From: Streptomyces sp. SLBN-118
GTDB lineage: Bacteria; Actinomycetota; Actinomycetes; Streptomycetales; Streptomycetaceae
DNA: 64,000 nt
Direction: 5' to 3'
NCBI RefSeq assembly: GCF_006715635.1
Contig: NZ_VFNP01000001.1
Span: 434,001 to 498,000 of the forward strand
Within the stretch, counting starts at the first letter, position 1. Each line of letters starts with the position of its first letter. The notes beneath the pieces were generated by a model. The model searched no databases. It was not told the DNA's origin and worked only from the letters and a program-made list of their open reading frames with translations. A program made the translations under genes and the position numbers. This document shows, piece after piece, positions 27,306 to 35,213 of the stretch.

Positions 27306-27998
27306 ATGAACACCGCGCTCCACGCGCCTGGCATCCGCGGCGAATCCCCTCTGACCGTCACCGCCTGGCGCGACTACGATCCGGCCGTCTGCGCCCTTTT
27401 GGGCATGTCACTCGGTGACCACGAACTCTCCCGGCCCATCGCCCAGGAGAGCGAGCACCTGTGGAACCTCGGCGCACGGCGCGTCGTCATGCCCCACCCC
27501 ATCGACCTCACCCGCGCCGCGACCGGCACGCGGGCGGCGGCGCAGCACACTGTGCGGTCCCTCAGCCTTGTACGGGACCTCACCGCCCGCGCCGTACTCG
27601 TCGAATGGCAGCTGCGCCTCGAACCCGACGACGACGAGACGTGGAAACTCCTGAGCCACCTCCAGCCGCCCCAGCACGTTGCCGGACCCCTGCAGGGGGA
27701 CGAGCAGTTGCTCACCTGGCGGCACACCCACTACCTGTGCAAGTGCCTGTGGCGACAGGGACCCGGCTTCATTCAGATTCGCGACCGCCGCTGGGGCGAC
27801 CTGCGCCGCTTCACGTCCGACGAAGCTCACTACCACCAGGCGATCGCACTGCTGGACTACGGCGCTGAGGCGGCGTCCGTTCCTCAGGACGTCCTGGCCG
27901 ATTTCACCGAGGAACATCTGGTCCTCACCGTCGGCGAGTTCGCCTGGTGGCTTCCCTACCGTGTCAAACGCTGGATCCAGGAAGCGATGGCCATCTGA
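27306..27998 (+). CDS. DUF5825-like protein of RiPP cluster
   Basis: This 230-residue soluble protein follows the radical SAM gene by 26 bases with an AGGAGG ribosome-binding site before ATG 27306. Conserved-looking segments are LTVTAWRDYDPAVCALLG, WNLGARRVVMPHPIDLTRAA, and HYLCKCLWRQGPGFIQIRDR. I recall this family (DUF5825) as a partner of B12-radical SAM RiPP enzymes, but its activity is not known to me. It may act as a chaperone or docking partner for the precursor or enzyme. It is the last gene of the operon. Confidence 0.75.
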   Translation: MNTALHAPGIRGESPLTVTAWRDYDPAVCALLGMSLGDHELSRPIAQESEHLWNLGARRVVMPHPIDLTRAATGTRAAAQHTVRSLSLVRDLTARAVLVEWQLRLEPDDDETWKLLSHLQPPQHVAGPLQGDEQLLTWRHTHYLCKCLWRQGPGFIQIRDRRWGDLRRFTSDEAHYHQAIALLDYGAEAASVPQDVLADFTEEHLVLTVGEFAWWLPYRVKRWIQEAMAI

Positions 27999-28026
27999 CG
28001 CGGGCGGTCGCAGGCGACGGGCAGGG

Positions 28027-28590
28027 TTACAGCATCACGTGCTTGGCCTGCGTGTAGTCCAACAGGCCCGCCAGGGACAGGCCGCTGCCGTAGCCCGAAT
28101 GCCTGACACCGCCGTGCGGCATCTCGGACACGGTGGTGCCGTGCGTGTTGACCCAGACGATGCCGGTACGAAGAGCCCTCATCGCCCGCATGGCCCGCTC
28201 GTGATGCGTGGTCCAGACGCCGGCTGCCGGACCGTACCGCACGTCGTTGGCGAGACGAAGGGCTTCGGACTCGTCGGCGAAGGGCTGGACGGTGACCACC
28301 GGGCCGAAGATTTCCTCCTGGACGATCTCGTCGCTCTGGCAGACGCCGGTGACGACGGTGGCCTCATGGTAGAAGCCGGGGCCCCGTGCCTCGTTGCCGC
28401 CCGTCGCGATCTTTGCGTGGCCGGGCAGGCGTTCCAGCAGGCCCTTCACGGCGGCGAGCTGGGAGGCGTTGTTGAGGGGACCGAAGTCGATGCCCGGGGT
28501 CAGGTCTGCCGCGCAGGCGGCGAAGGCGTCCACGAATGGCGTCATGGATACGGGCGTCAACGAGCAGGCGGGTGGGTGCCTGCGACCGCA
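28027..28590 (-). pseudogene. Aldehyde dehydrogenase, C-terminal remnant
   Basis: The minus strand encodes the ALDH C-terminal catalytic third: DFGPLNNASQLAAVKGLLER, IVQEEIFGPVVTVQPF (the NAD-dependent EIFGPV motif), TGIVWVNTHGTTVSEMPHGG and GYGSGLSLAGLLDYTQ. The upstream stretch SQAPTRLLVDARIHDA lies in a different frame; an extra base at about 28537 breaks the frame between it and FVDAFAACAADLTPG. Everything before that, including the Rossmann domain and catalytic Cys, is gone. It ends where an acyl-CoA dehydrogenase fragment begins on the other strand. Confidence 0.75.
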
Positions 28591-28595
28591 GGACA

Positions 28596-28838
28596 CTCCA
28601 CGCGAAGGCGGCCATCGCCAAACTGTCCGCGAGCGAGGCGGCGGGCCGGGTCATCGACCGGTGCGTGCAGATCTTCGGCGGCCGCGGCTACGACCGCTCC
28701 TACGCCGTCGACCGCCTCTACCGAGAACTGCGCGTCGACCGCATCTGGGAAGGCACCTCCGAAATCCAGCGCCTGATCATCGCGGGTGAACTGGTCAAGC
28801 GGGGCTCGGGCGTTCTGCAGATGCCGTCCCCCGCCTGA
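28596..28838 (+). pseudogene. Acyl-CoA dehydrogenase, C-terminal remnant
   Basis: The plus strand encodes about 80 residues of the acyl-CoA dehydrogenase C-terminus: AAIAKLSASEAAGRVIDRCVQIFGGRG and LYRELRVDRIWEGTSEIQ, then RLIIAGELVKRG and the stop. This covers the helix bundle that contacts FAD of a neighbouring subunit. The first 300 residues, with substrate and FAD binding, are missing. The 5' side abuts the ALDH remnant at about 28590. Confidence 0.8.
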
Positions 28839-28845
28839 GTCCGCC

Positions 28846-28881
28846 GGGCCCCGCCGCGGCCGTTCCGCCACGGCGGGGCCC
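28846..28881 (+). terminator. Hairpin between acyl-CoA dehydrogenase remnant and hydroxyacyl-CoA dehydrogenase gene
   Basis: GGGCCCCGCCG (28846-28856) pairs perfectly with CGGCGGGGCCC (28871-28881). It ends 33 bases before the next start, so it may have been a terminator for the former dehydrogenase gene or an intercistronic element. Confidence 0.6.
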
Positions 28882-28914
28882 CTCTCTCCCTCACACGCTG
28901 TCACAGGAGGACCC

Positions 28915-29775
28915 ATGGACGACATCGAGCGCATCGGGGTCGTGGGCTGCGGCCTGATGGGATCGGGCATCGCCGAGGTATGCGCCCGGGCAGGACGGGA
29001 CGTGGTGGTCCTCGAGACGAGCCGCGCCGCCGCGGAAGCCGGGCTCCGACGCATCGGCCGATCCCTCGCACGCGCCACCGCCGCCGGGAAGCTGTCCCCC
29101 GAGGACCGGGACGCCGCGCTGGGCCGTATCGAGACGGCCACGGACATGAATCGGCTGGCGGACCGGGACCTGGTCGTGGAGGCCGTCGCCGAGAACGAAG
29201 CAGCCAAGCTGGACGTCTTCGCACGCCTCGATGCGACGGTGAAGCGTCGGGACGCGATCCTGGCGACCAACACCTCCTCGATCCCCGTCATCCGCCTCGC
29301 CGCGGCCACCGGCCGACCCGAGCAGGTCATCGGTCTGCACTTCTTCAACCCCGTGCCGGTCCTGCCCCTGGTCGAACTGGTGCCGTCGCTGCTGGCCGAC
29401 GAGACCACGGAGCGGCGGGCAGAGGAGTTCGCCTCCGGAGTTCTGGGCAAGCAGGTGGTGCGCGCCCGGGACCGGGCCGGATTCATCGTGAACGCCCTGC
29501 TCGTGCCCTACCTGCTGGCCGCGGTCCGGATGGTCGAGTCCGGCACGGCGTCCGTGGAGGACATCGACCGCGGCATGGTCCTGGGCTGCGCCCACCCGCT
29601 CGGTCCGCTCGCCCTCATCGACCTGATAGGGCTGGACACCACCCAGGCGATCGCGGAGTCGATGTACGAGGAGTTCCGCGAGCCGCTGTACGCACCTCCG
29701 CCGCTGCTCGCCCGCATGGTCGACGCGGGCATGCTCGGGCGTAAGTCCGACCGCGGCTTTCACAGCTACCCGTGA
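28915..29775 (+). CDS. 3-hydroxyacyl-CoA dehydrogenase (3-hydroxybutyryl-CoA dehydrogenase type)
   Basis: This 286-residue NAD(P)-dependent enzyme oxidises 3-hydroxyacyl-CoA or runs in reverse. The Rossmann motif is GVVGCGLMGSGIAEVCARAG near the N-terminus; ILATNTSSIPVIRLAA and VIGLHFFNPVPVLPLVELVP carry the catalytic Ser/His region; GFIVNALLVPYLLAA and GCAHPLGPLALIDLIGLD mark the C-terminal dimer domain. ATG 28915 follows AGGAGG. It is the only intact member of a group that otherwise holds acyl-CoA and aldehyde dehydrogenase relics, so its former pathway context has been lost. Confidence 0.92.
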   Translation: MDDIERIGVVGCGLMGSGIAEVCARAGRDVVVLETSRAAAEAGLRRIGRSLARATAAGKLSPEDRDAALGRIETATDMNRLADRDLVVEAVAENEAAKLDVFARLDATVKRRDAILATNTSSIPVIRLAAATGRPEQVIGLHFFNPVPVLPLVELVPSLLADETTERRAEEFASGVLGKQVVRARDRAGFIVNALLVPYLLAAVRMVESGTASVEDIDRGMVLGCAHPLGPLALIDLIGLDTTQAIAESMYEEFREPLYAPPPLLARMVDAGMLGRKSDRGFHSYP

Positions 29776-30024
29776 GCGCCGCGGACGCCCGCCCGGAGCT
29801 GCCGGAGGCGGTGAGGGCGGGCGCTTCAGCGGGGCATCGACTCGGGAGAATTCGTACCCTGCGACGTCGATGCGACCACCACGCTCCTGCTCGCCCTGTG
29901 CGACGGGTTCGGAATCCGCCTGATGCTGGCCGACTCCCGGGTCAGCCTGGAGACGGCTCAGAATGCCATCTGGGGTGCGGTGGCCGGCACGCTCGGGGGG
30001 CCCGCGAAGTTCCCGGCTGTCTGA
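29776..30024 (+). pseudogene. TetR-family regulator, C-terminal remnant
   Basis: After the dehydrogenase stop the sequence reads ELPEAVRA, then in the next frame ALQRGIDSGEFVPCDVDATT, LLLALCDGFGIRLMLADSRV and a short tail. This matches the ligand-binding C-terminus of TetR proteins. A single extra base at about 29818 separates the two parts. The DNA-binding N-terminal domain is absent, so it cannot regulate. Confidence 0.65.
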
Positions 30025-30070
30025 CGCCACCAGCGTCGGCGCGCTGCGGCATGCCGGCTCTGCCCCTCGC

Positions 30071-31186
30071 CTACTGCTCTGGCCGGGCATGCCTCACGGC
30101 GAGGGCCGCGATGTCGTCGTCGAGCCCTCGGCCGCTGTAGTCGAGCAGGTCCCGGTGAAGCCGGTCGAGCAGTTCGCGGGGCGGCGCCGGGCTCTGCCGC
30201 CGCATCCAGTCCGGCAGGGGGAAGAACTCACCGTTGCGGTCCCGCGTCTCCGTTACGCCGTCGGTGTAGAGCAGCAGCTGGTCGCCCGGGGCGAAGGCCA
30301 CGGTGTCGACCCAGTAGCGGTCTCCGATGAGCGTCGCGAGGTTGAGGGGCGGTGAGGGGGCGGTGGGCTCCAGGACGCGGATCTCCCCGCCGTGCACGAG
30401 CAGCGGCGGGGGGTGCCCGCAATTGAGAAGTCTCACGTGGCCGCTGCCGAGCGGGATCTCGGCGAGCAGGGCGGTGGCAAAGCGCTCCGGCAGGTCCTGG
30501 GCGGGGAACGCGGCGCTGTGGCGGGTGATGCTGGTCTCCATGCGATGAACGATGCCCCTCAGGTCGGGCTCGTCGTACGCGACCTCCCTGAAGCAGCTGA
30601 TGACCGCCGCGGCCGTCCCCACCGCGGGCATGCCCTTGCCCCGCACGTCGCCGATGAGCAGCCGGACCCCGTACGGGGTGTCGGCCACCTCGTAGAAGTC
30701 CCCGCCGATCCGTGCCTGCTGCTGGGCCGCCAAGTACAGGGACTCGACCTCGACGTCCGCGATGCGGCGCGGCAGGGGGCGCAGCAGCACCTTCTGAGCC
30801 GTGTCGGCGACGAGCCGGACGTGGAAGAGCGTCTCCTCCCGCTGGAGTCGGACGTGGCTTGCGTATGCGGCCGCCAGGGTGACCGCGACGATCGCAGCCG
30901 CCGTGTAGGGCGTCCCCAGGTCGGTGTAGGCGAAGCTGAGGCCGATCATGACCAGCAGGCAGAACGTCCCCAGCAGGATCGTGGCGAGCACGGGCCACAT
31001 CGCGGCGGCGAGGGCGGGTGCGGCGGGCAGGAGGCGGCTGAACGCGATCTCCCTCGGCGTGGAGAACGCCAGGGCGGTGATGAGAACGGTGAGGATCAGC
31101 GGTGACAGCCGACCAGCGTCCCACCGGCCGCCGTACGGAGGACGACGGCGTCGGCGCCACCCGGACATGATCACAACATTCATCAT
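30071..31186 (-). CDS. Membrane SpoIIE/RsbU-type PP2C phosphatase
   Basis: This protein has two to three N-terminal membrane segments, a short linker and a SpoIIE/PP2C-type phosphatase domain. Domain motifs are ARIGGDFYEVADTPYGVRLL, IGDVRGKGMPAVGTAAAVIS, RFATALLAEIPLGSGHVRLL, NCGHPPPLLVHGG and LLLYTDGVTETRDRNGEF, which bear the metal-binding aspartates. Such phosphatases dephosphorylate anti-anti-sigma factors. Its ATG at 31186 overlaps the stop of the upstream remnant (ATGA); an ATG at 31168 is an alternative start. No anti-sigma partner is adjacent, although an RsbW-like ATPase lies at 1929. Confidence 0.82.
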   Translation of the reverse strand: MMNVVIMSGWRRRRRPPYGGRWDAGRLSPLILTVLITALAFSTPREIAFSRLLPAAPALAAAMWPVLATILLGTFCLLVMIGLSFAYTDLGTPYTAAAIVAVTLAAAYASHVRLQREETLFHVRLVADTAQKVLLRPLPRRIADVEVESLYLAAQQQARIGGDFYEVADTPYGVRLLIGDVRGKGMPAVGTAAAVISCFREVAYDEPDLRGIVHRMETSITRHSAAFPAQDLPERFATALLAEIPLGSGHVRLLNCGHPPPLLVHGGEIRVLEPTAPSPPLNLATLIGDRYWVDTVAFAPGDQLLLYTDGVTETRDRNGEFFPLPDWMRRQSPAPPRELLDRLHRDLLDYSGRGLDDDIAALAVRHARPEQ

Positions 31187-31800
31187 ATCGGTGCTAAATG
31201 GACATCGGGCCTCCAGGGAACATGCAGCCCCTCGGTGATCAGTGGTTTGAGCTGCGGATACGCGGTCCGTGCCCGGCCCGGCGACAGAGAGACAAACGAG
31301 GCTGCGCTCGCCCCTCCGTCGCGGATGTTGGCGTTGACGTCCGAGAGGAAGGAGGTCAGGAACGGTTGACGGCCGTGCCAGCGCCGGGCGTACCAGTCGG
31401 CCACGTCCTCGCGGCTCAGTAGTTGCGCCATCGGCCCGGAGGCGAGGACCAGGAGGTCGCCGGGGCACGTGCTGATCCGCTGCCAGGGAGGCGTCCGGGA
31501 CCAGGAGAGGCGTCCAGCAGGGCGTGCCCGCCTGGTCGTCCTCGATGCGCAGCCGCAGCAGCCCGGCATCGCCGACACCGAAGACGAGGTGCTGCCGTTC
31601 ACGACGGTCACCGAGCCGTGAGAGGAGTCCGTACAGCGACGTCGCCACCTGCGCGTCCTCGCCCGCGTTCACCACCCCGGCGGTGTTCGCCCGGCCCACC
31701 ACGCGCACCGAGTTGGCGACGCCCGCCAGGACGGTGCGCAGTGCGGAGGAAACCGATGCGTCGTCGCCCGGAACGAAGGGTCCGTCCGTGGCTCCACATT
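31183..31800 (-). pseudogene. PP2C-like protein, frameshifted remnant
   Basis: The minus strand reads DGPFVPGDDASVSSALRTVL, GEDAQVATSLYGLLSRLGD and LVFGVGDAGLLRLRIEDDQA in one frame, then, after a frame change at about 31475, GDLLVLASGPMAQLLSREDV and a further 75 residues in another. The arrangement (DG and GDA motifs, GDLLVLASGP) resembles actinobacterial protein phosphatase 2C domains, but the match is weak. It ends in an ATGA overlap with the SpoIIE-type gene, implying a former coupled pair. No start codon could be placed. Confidence 0.45.
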
Positions 31801-32035
31801 TATCACGGTGCCACAGACAATGCCACAGAGAGGCTGAGTCGTGGAGATGGAGCGGTGGAGCCTCACAGGCGCGGAAGTCCCCTAACTCTGGGGGCAGTTA
31901 CGGGACAGCCCGGCATGGTTCCCGTATGGGGCGGCCCAGTTGCCCAGCAATGGGATGTTGTCGGCACTGCGGCCTCGTCGCTACACCGTTCTCATTGACT
32001 CGCTTTGACGGTCCCGCGCAAGCCGCAGTGCTCCG

Positions 32036-32551
32036 CTACAGCGGTATGTCGACGTCAAGGACTGGCCCGGGGGTGCGGATGGGCCGCATTACCAGTCTCT
32101 TCAGGACGTGAAGCATCGGTGTGTTGACCGCGGCGACGGCGGCGGTCAGGGTGTGGTGGCCGGCGCGGCGAGCCACATCGGCCGCGTGTGCCGCCAGGGC
32201 GGTGCCCAGTCCCTTGGACTGCCACTCGTCCTCGACCAGCACGGCGAGTTCGCCCACCCCTGGCCGGTCGGTGCGCATGACGTTGGTCATGGCGATGATG
32301 TGGTCCCGGCGCTCGGCGGTGGTGGTCACCAAGGTGGTACCGCGCTCGGGGTCGGACAGCAGCCGCCAACCGGCCCAAGACAGCTGGGGCTTACCTGCGT
32401 GGTAGCGCAGGGCTCGGCTGCCGCGCGAGCAACGGCGGTGCAGCGCCTGCACCGGTCCGAGGTCATCGGGTGTCACCTCCCGGGTCCGAGTAGCGGTGCC
32501 GTCGGTCAGCGTGATCGGGTGTGCGGTGCCTAGAGGCCCGGCGTCGGGCAT
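32036..32551 (-). CDS. GNAT N-acetyltransferase
   Basis: The 171-residue protein has GNAT sequence features: VGELAVLVEDEWQSKGLGTAL with the acetyl-CoA loop QSKGLGTAL, followed by HAADVARRAGHHTLTAAVAA and a C-terminal strand. The N-terminal region ATRTREVTPDDLGPVQALHR is typical of regulatory-type GNATs that act on proteins. ATG 32551 is preceded by a strong GAGGAGG. The substrate is unknown. Confidence 0.82.
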   Translation of the reverse strand: MPDAGPLGTAHPITLTDGTATRTREVTPDDLGPVQALHRRCSRGSRALRYHAGKPQLSWAGWRLLSDPERGTTLVTTTAERRDHIIAMTNVMRTDRPGVGELAVLVEDEWQSKGLGTALAAHAADVARRAGHHTLTAAVAAVNTPMLHVLKRLVMRPIRTPGPVLDVDIPL

Positions 32552-32757
32552 TGGGCAGCCTCCTCAAGTCGCGATCCTGACTGATGTGCCACGGAGCCCA
32601 GAGGGAGCGCCGGTCCGCCGTTGGCACAGGGGAAGTCTTTTGCCACTCCCCCGCCGCCTCAAGTCGACTTCACGCCATCCTGGTCACGCATTGCACATCT
32701 TGCGTCACGGAACGCAGCGGAAGAGGAATCTCCGGACAGGGTTTGCATGTGGATGTC

Positions 32758-33187
32758 ATGCCGTTCACCGACGCAGAGATCGCCTACATGCGGTCGCAGC
32801 CGCTCGCCCGTGTCGCGACGCTGTCTCCCGACGGCCGGCAGCCCGATGTGGTCCCGCTCGCCTTCGAGTTCGACGGCACGTACTTCTGGGTCGGAGGGAC
32901 CGGCTCGGCGGTCGCCGGGACCCGCAGGTTCCGCAATGTCCGGGCCGGCAACCATGACGTGGCCCTCGTCATCGACGATCTGGTGTCCCTCGATCCGTTC
33001 ATCGCACGAGGAGTACGGGTCTACGGCCTTGCCGAAGACCCGGTCGAGCGCGTCGGGATGCGGTCCTGGCCTCTATATGCGCATCACGCCGACGCTCTCC
33101 TGGAGCTGAAACTTGGAGGGCCGCCCCGCGGGCAAGGAGTGGTATCCGTCGCGGCGGACGGTCCACCATGCCGCGCCTGCCGGCTAG
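32758..33187 (+). pseudogene. PPOX-class F420-dependent enzyme remnant
   Basis: The frame starting MPFTDAEIAYMRSQPLARVA and running through FRNVRAGNHDVALVIDDLVS is a pyridoxamine-oxidase-fold F420-binding family. It changes frame after VERVGM (about 33060). The conserved tail, GPGLYMRITPTLSWS then NLEGRPAGKEWYPSRRTVH, lies in another frame and carries a TGA where family members have Trp. Both lesions mean the C-terminus cannot be made. Confidence 0.7.
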
Positions 33188-33292
33188 GGACTGTGGGGTG
33201 AGTCGCGTGTGATGGCTTCGTACCCTGGTGGTGACAACACCAGGCTCAGTTCGCCCTCCCCTGCCGGAGCGCCATGCTGCCAGGGTGAGCGC

Positions 33293-34150
33293 ATGAACCA
33301 GCGCACCACGTTGATCACCGGCGCCACTCAGGGCCTGGGCCGCGCCATCGCACTCGACCTTGCCTCCCGAGGCCACAGTCTTCTGCTTCACGGCCGCGAC
33401 CACACCCGTCTGGAGACTGTCGCAGCCGAGATCCTGGCCACCGCCCCCGACACCACCATCCGCACATACCCCGCCGATCTGGCCGACCTGGACCAGGTAC
33501 ACGCGATGGCCACCCGGATCCGTACGGCCGAGCCCCGTCTCGACGGACTGGTCAACAACGCCGTGGCAGGCGGCGGAGCCGACCCGCTGCGGCGCGAGCT
33601 GAGCCGGCAGGGCCACGAGCTGCGCTTCGCGGTCAACCACCTTGCCCCCTATGCCCTGACCCGCGACCTGCTGCCGCTGCTCACCGCATCGGCCCCCGCC
33701 CGCGTGGTCAACGTCGCTTCTATCGGCCAGGAGGCCATCGACTTCCGCGACGTCATGCTGGAGCGGAACTACCAAGGCCTGCGCGCCTACTGCCGCAGCA
33801 AACTCGCGATGATCATGGCTACGTTCGAGCTGGCCGCCGAGCTGGACGGCACCGGCGTCACGGTGAACACCCTTCACCCGGCCCATCTGATGGACACCGA
33901 CGGGGTGCGCGAGTACGGCCTGACGCCGGTCACCAGCGTCGACGAGGGGGTGCGGCCCACCGTACGGCTGCTCATCGACCCCGATCTCGCGACCACCACA
34001 GGCCACTACTTCGACCAGTTCACCGACACCCGTGCACACGATCAGGCGTATGACACAGCCGCCCGGCGACGCCTGATGAAGCTGACCAACGGCCTCATCA
34101 GCCAGGCACCGGCCGCAGAGCGCATACAGCGCGTGGATGTCGGCAGGTGA
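33293..34150 (+). CDS. Short-chain dehydrogenase/reductase
   Basis: This 285-residue SDR has the Rossmann motif TLITGATQGLGRAIALDLA (TGxxxGxG), the NNA motif in DGLVNNAVAGGGAD, catalytic Ser in VVNVASIGQEAIDF, and Tyr/Lys in YCRSKLAMIMATFE. It resembles classical retinol-dehydrogenase/WWOX-like SDRs using NAD(P). ATG 33293 follows GGGTGAGC. The gene is monocistronic between the PPOX remnant and a hydrolase; the substrate is not known. Confidence 0.88.
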   Translation: MNQRTTLITGATQGLGRAIALDLASRGHSLLLHGRDHTRLETVAAEILATAPDTTIRTYPADLADLDQVHAMATRIRTAEPRLDGLVNNAVAGGGADPLRRELSRQGHELRFAVNHLAPYALTRDLLPLLTASAPARVVNVASIGQEAIDFRDVMLERNYQGLRAYCRSKLAMIMATFELAAELDGTGVTVNTLHPAHLMDTDGVREYGLTPVTSVDEGVRPTVRLLIDPDLATTTGHYFDQFTDTRAHDQAYDTAARRRLMKLTNGLISQAPAAERIQRVDVGR

Positions 34151-34329
34151 AACCCGACCGGTCCTGGCGCGGCCGGCAGCGTTGTTGGGGGAACATCGCC
34201 TACTGTCCCGATCCGTAACAATCCATCCCGACGAGCCGCTCCAGAGGTGATTCGGGCGGGTGCTGCGCGTGCATCGGTCCCGCCCGACAACGCTCCTGCT
34301 CTGACGCGGCCGAGGCGAGGCGCACGGCT

Positions 34330-35136
34330 ATGAGGCCAATGGGCAGGCATACGGTCAGGGAAGGCCGCTTCACACATCGACGGGCTCGGCTGGTCTACGA
34401 CGACGCCGGTGAGGGAGCGCTCGCTGTGTACGCGCACGGCGGGTACGTAAGTCAGGCTGTTGAGGACCGAATGGGCATGTTCGACTGGGCGCCGGTACTG
34501 GACGCGGGGCAGCGCCTGGTCCGCTACGACGCCCGGGCCCACGGGCGATCCACCGGTGACCCTGTCGACACCGACTACACCTATGCCGCGCTTGCCGACG
34601 ATCTGCTGGCCCTGCTCGACCACCTGGGCGCCGCTGAGCCCGTCAACGCGATGGGCGCGTCGATGGGATGCGGCACCGTGCTGCACGCCGCTGTCCAGGC
34701 GCCCGACCGGTTCTCCCGGCTGGTCCTGCTCATTCCACCCACCGCCTGGCAGACGCGGGATGCGCATGCACGGGCCAACCGGGAATCCGCTGACACCATC
34801 GAACGAGACGGAGTGGACGCCTGGCTCGCCGCCAAGGCACAACAGCCCCGCCCCGCAGTCGTGGCCGACATTCCCGAATTCCCACCCACACCCGCCGAGC
34901 AGGTACTGCCGTCCATCCTGCGCGGCCTGGCCCTGTCCGACCTGCCCTCCCCCAAGGCAATCGCCGCGCTGCGCCCGCCCGCCTTGATCCTGGCCTGGGC
35001 CGACGACCCCGGCCACCCACTGTCAACCGCTGTGGCTTTGGCCGATCTGCTGCCACAGGCCCACCTGCACGTGTCCCGGACACGCGCCGACATCCGGACA
35101 TGGGGAGAACGCATCGCGCGGTACCTGACCCGCTGA
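34330..35136 (+). CDS. Alpha/beta-fold hydrolase
   Basis: The 268-residue protein has the hydrolase nucleophile elbow GASMGCGTVLHAA (Ser about residue 110), an oxyanion HG motif in AVYAHGGYVSQAV and a conserved RYDARAHGRSTGDP loop. The usual late Asp is likely in ALILAWADDPGHPLS. The expected terminal catalytic His is not obvious: HLHVSRTRADIRTW lies where it would be. This may be a divergent or weak hydrolase. No signal peptide is present. Confidence 0.8.
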   Translation: MRPMGRHTVREGRFTHRRARLVYDDAGEGALAVYAHGGYVSQAVEDRMGMFDWAPVLDAGQRLVRYDARAHGRSTGDPVDTDYTYAALADDLLALLDHLGAAEPVNAMGASMGCGTVLHAAVQAPDRFSRLVLLIPPTAWQTRDAHARANRESADTIERDGVDAWLAAKAQQPRPAVVADIPEFPPTPAEQVLPSILRGLALSDLPSPKAIAALRPPALILAWADDPGHPLSTAVALADLLPQAHLHVSRTRADIRTWGERIARYLTR

Positions 35137-35213
35137 GATCCTTCGGATCGGCGGGATGTACAGCTCGTCGATCGGCCGATCGCAGGCGGTCCCGAGCGCG
35201 TCCTCGTATCCGT

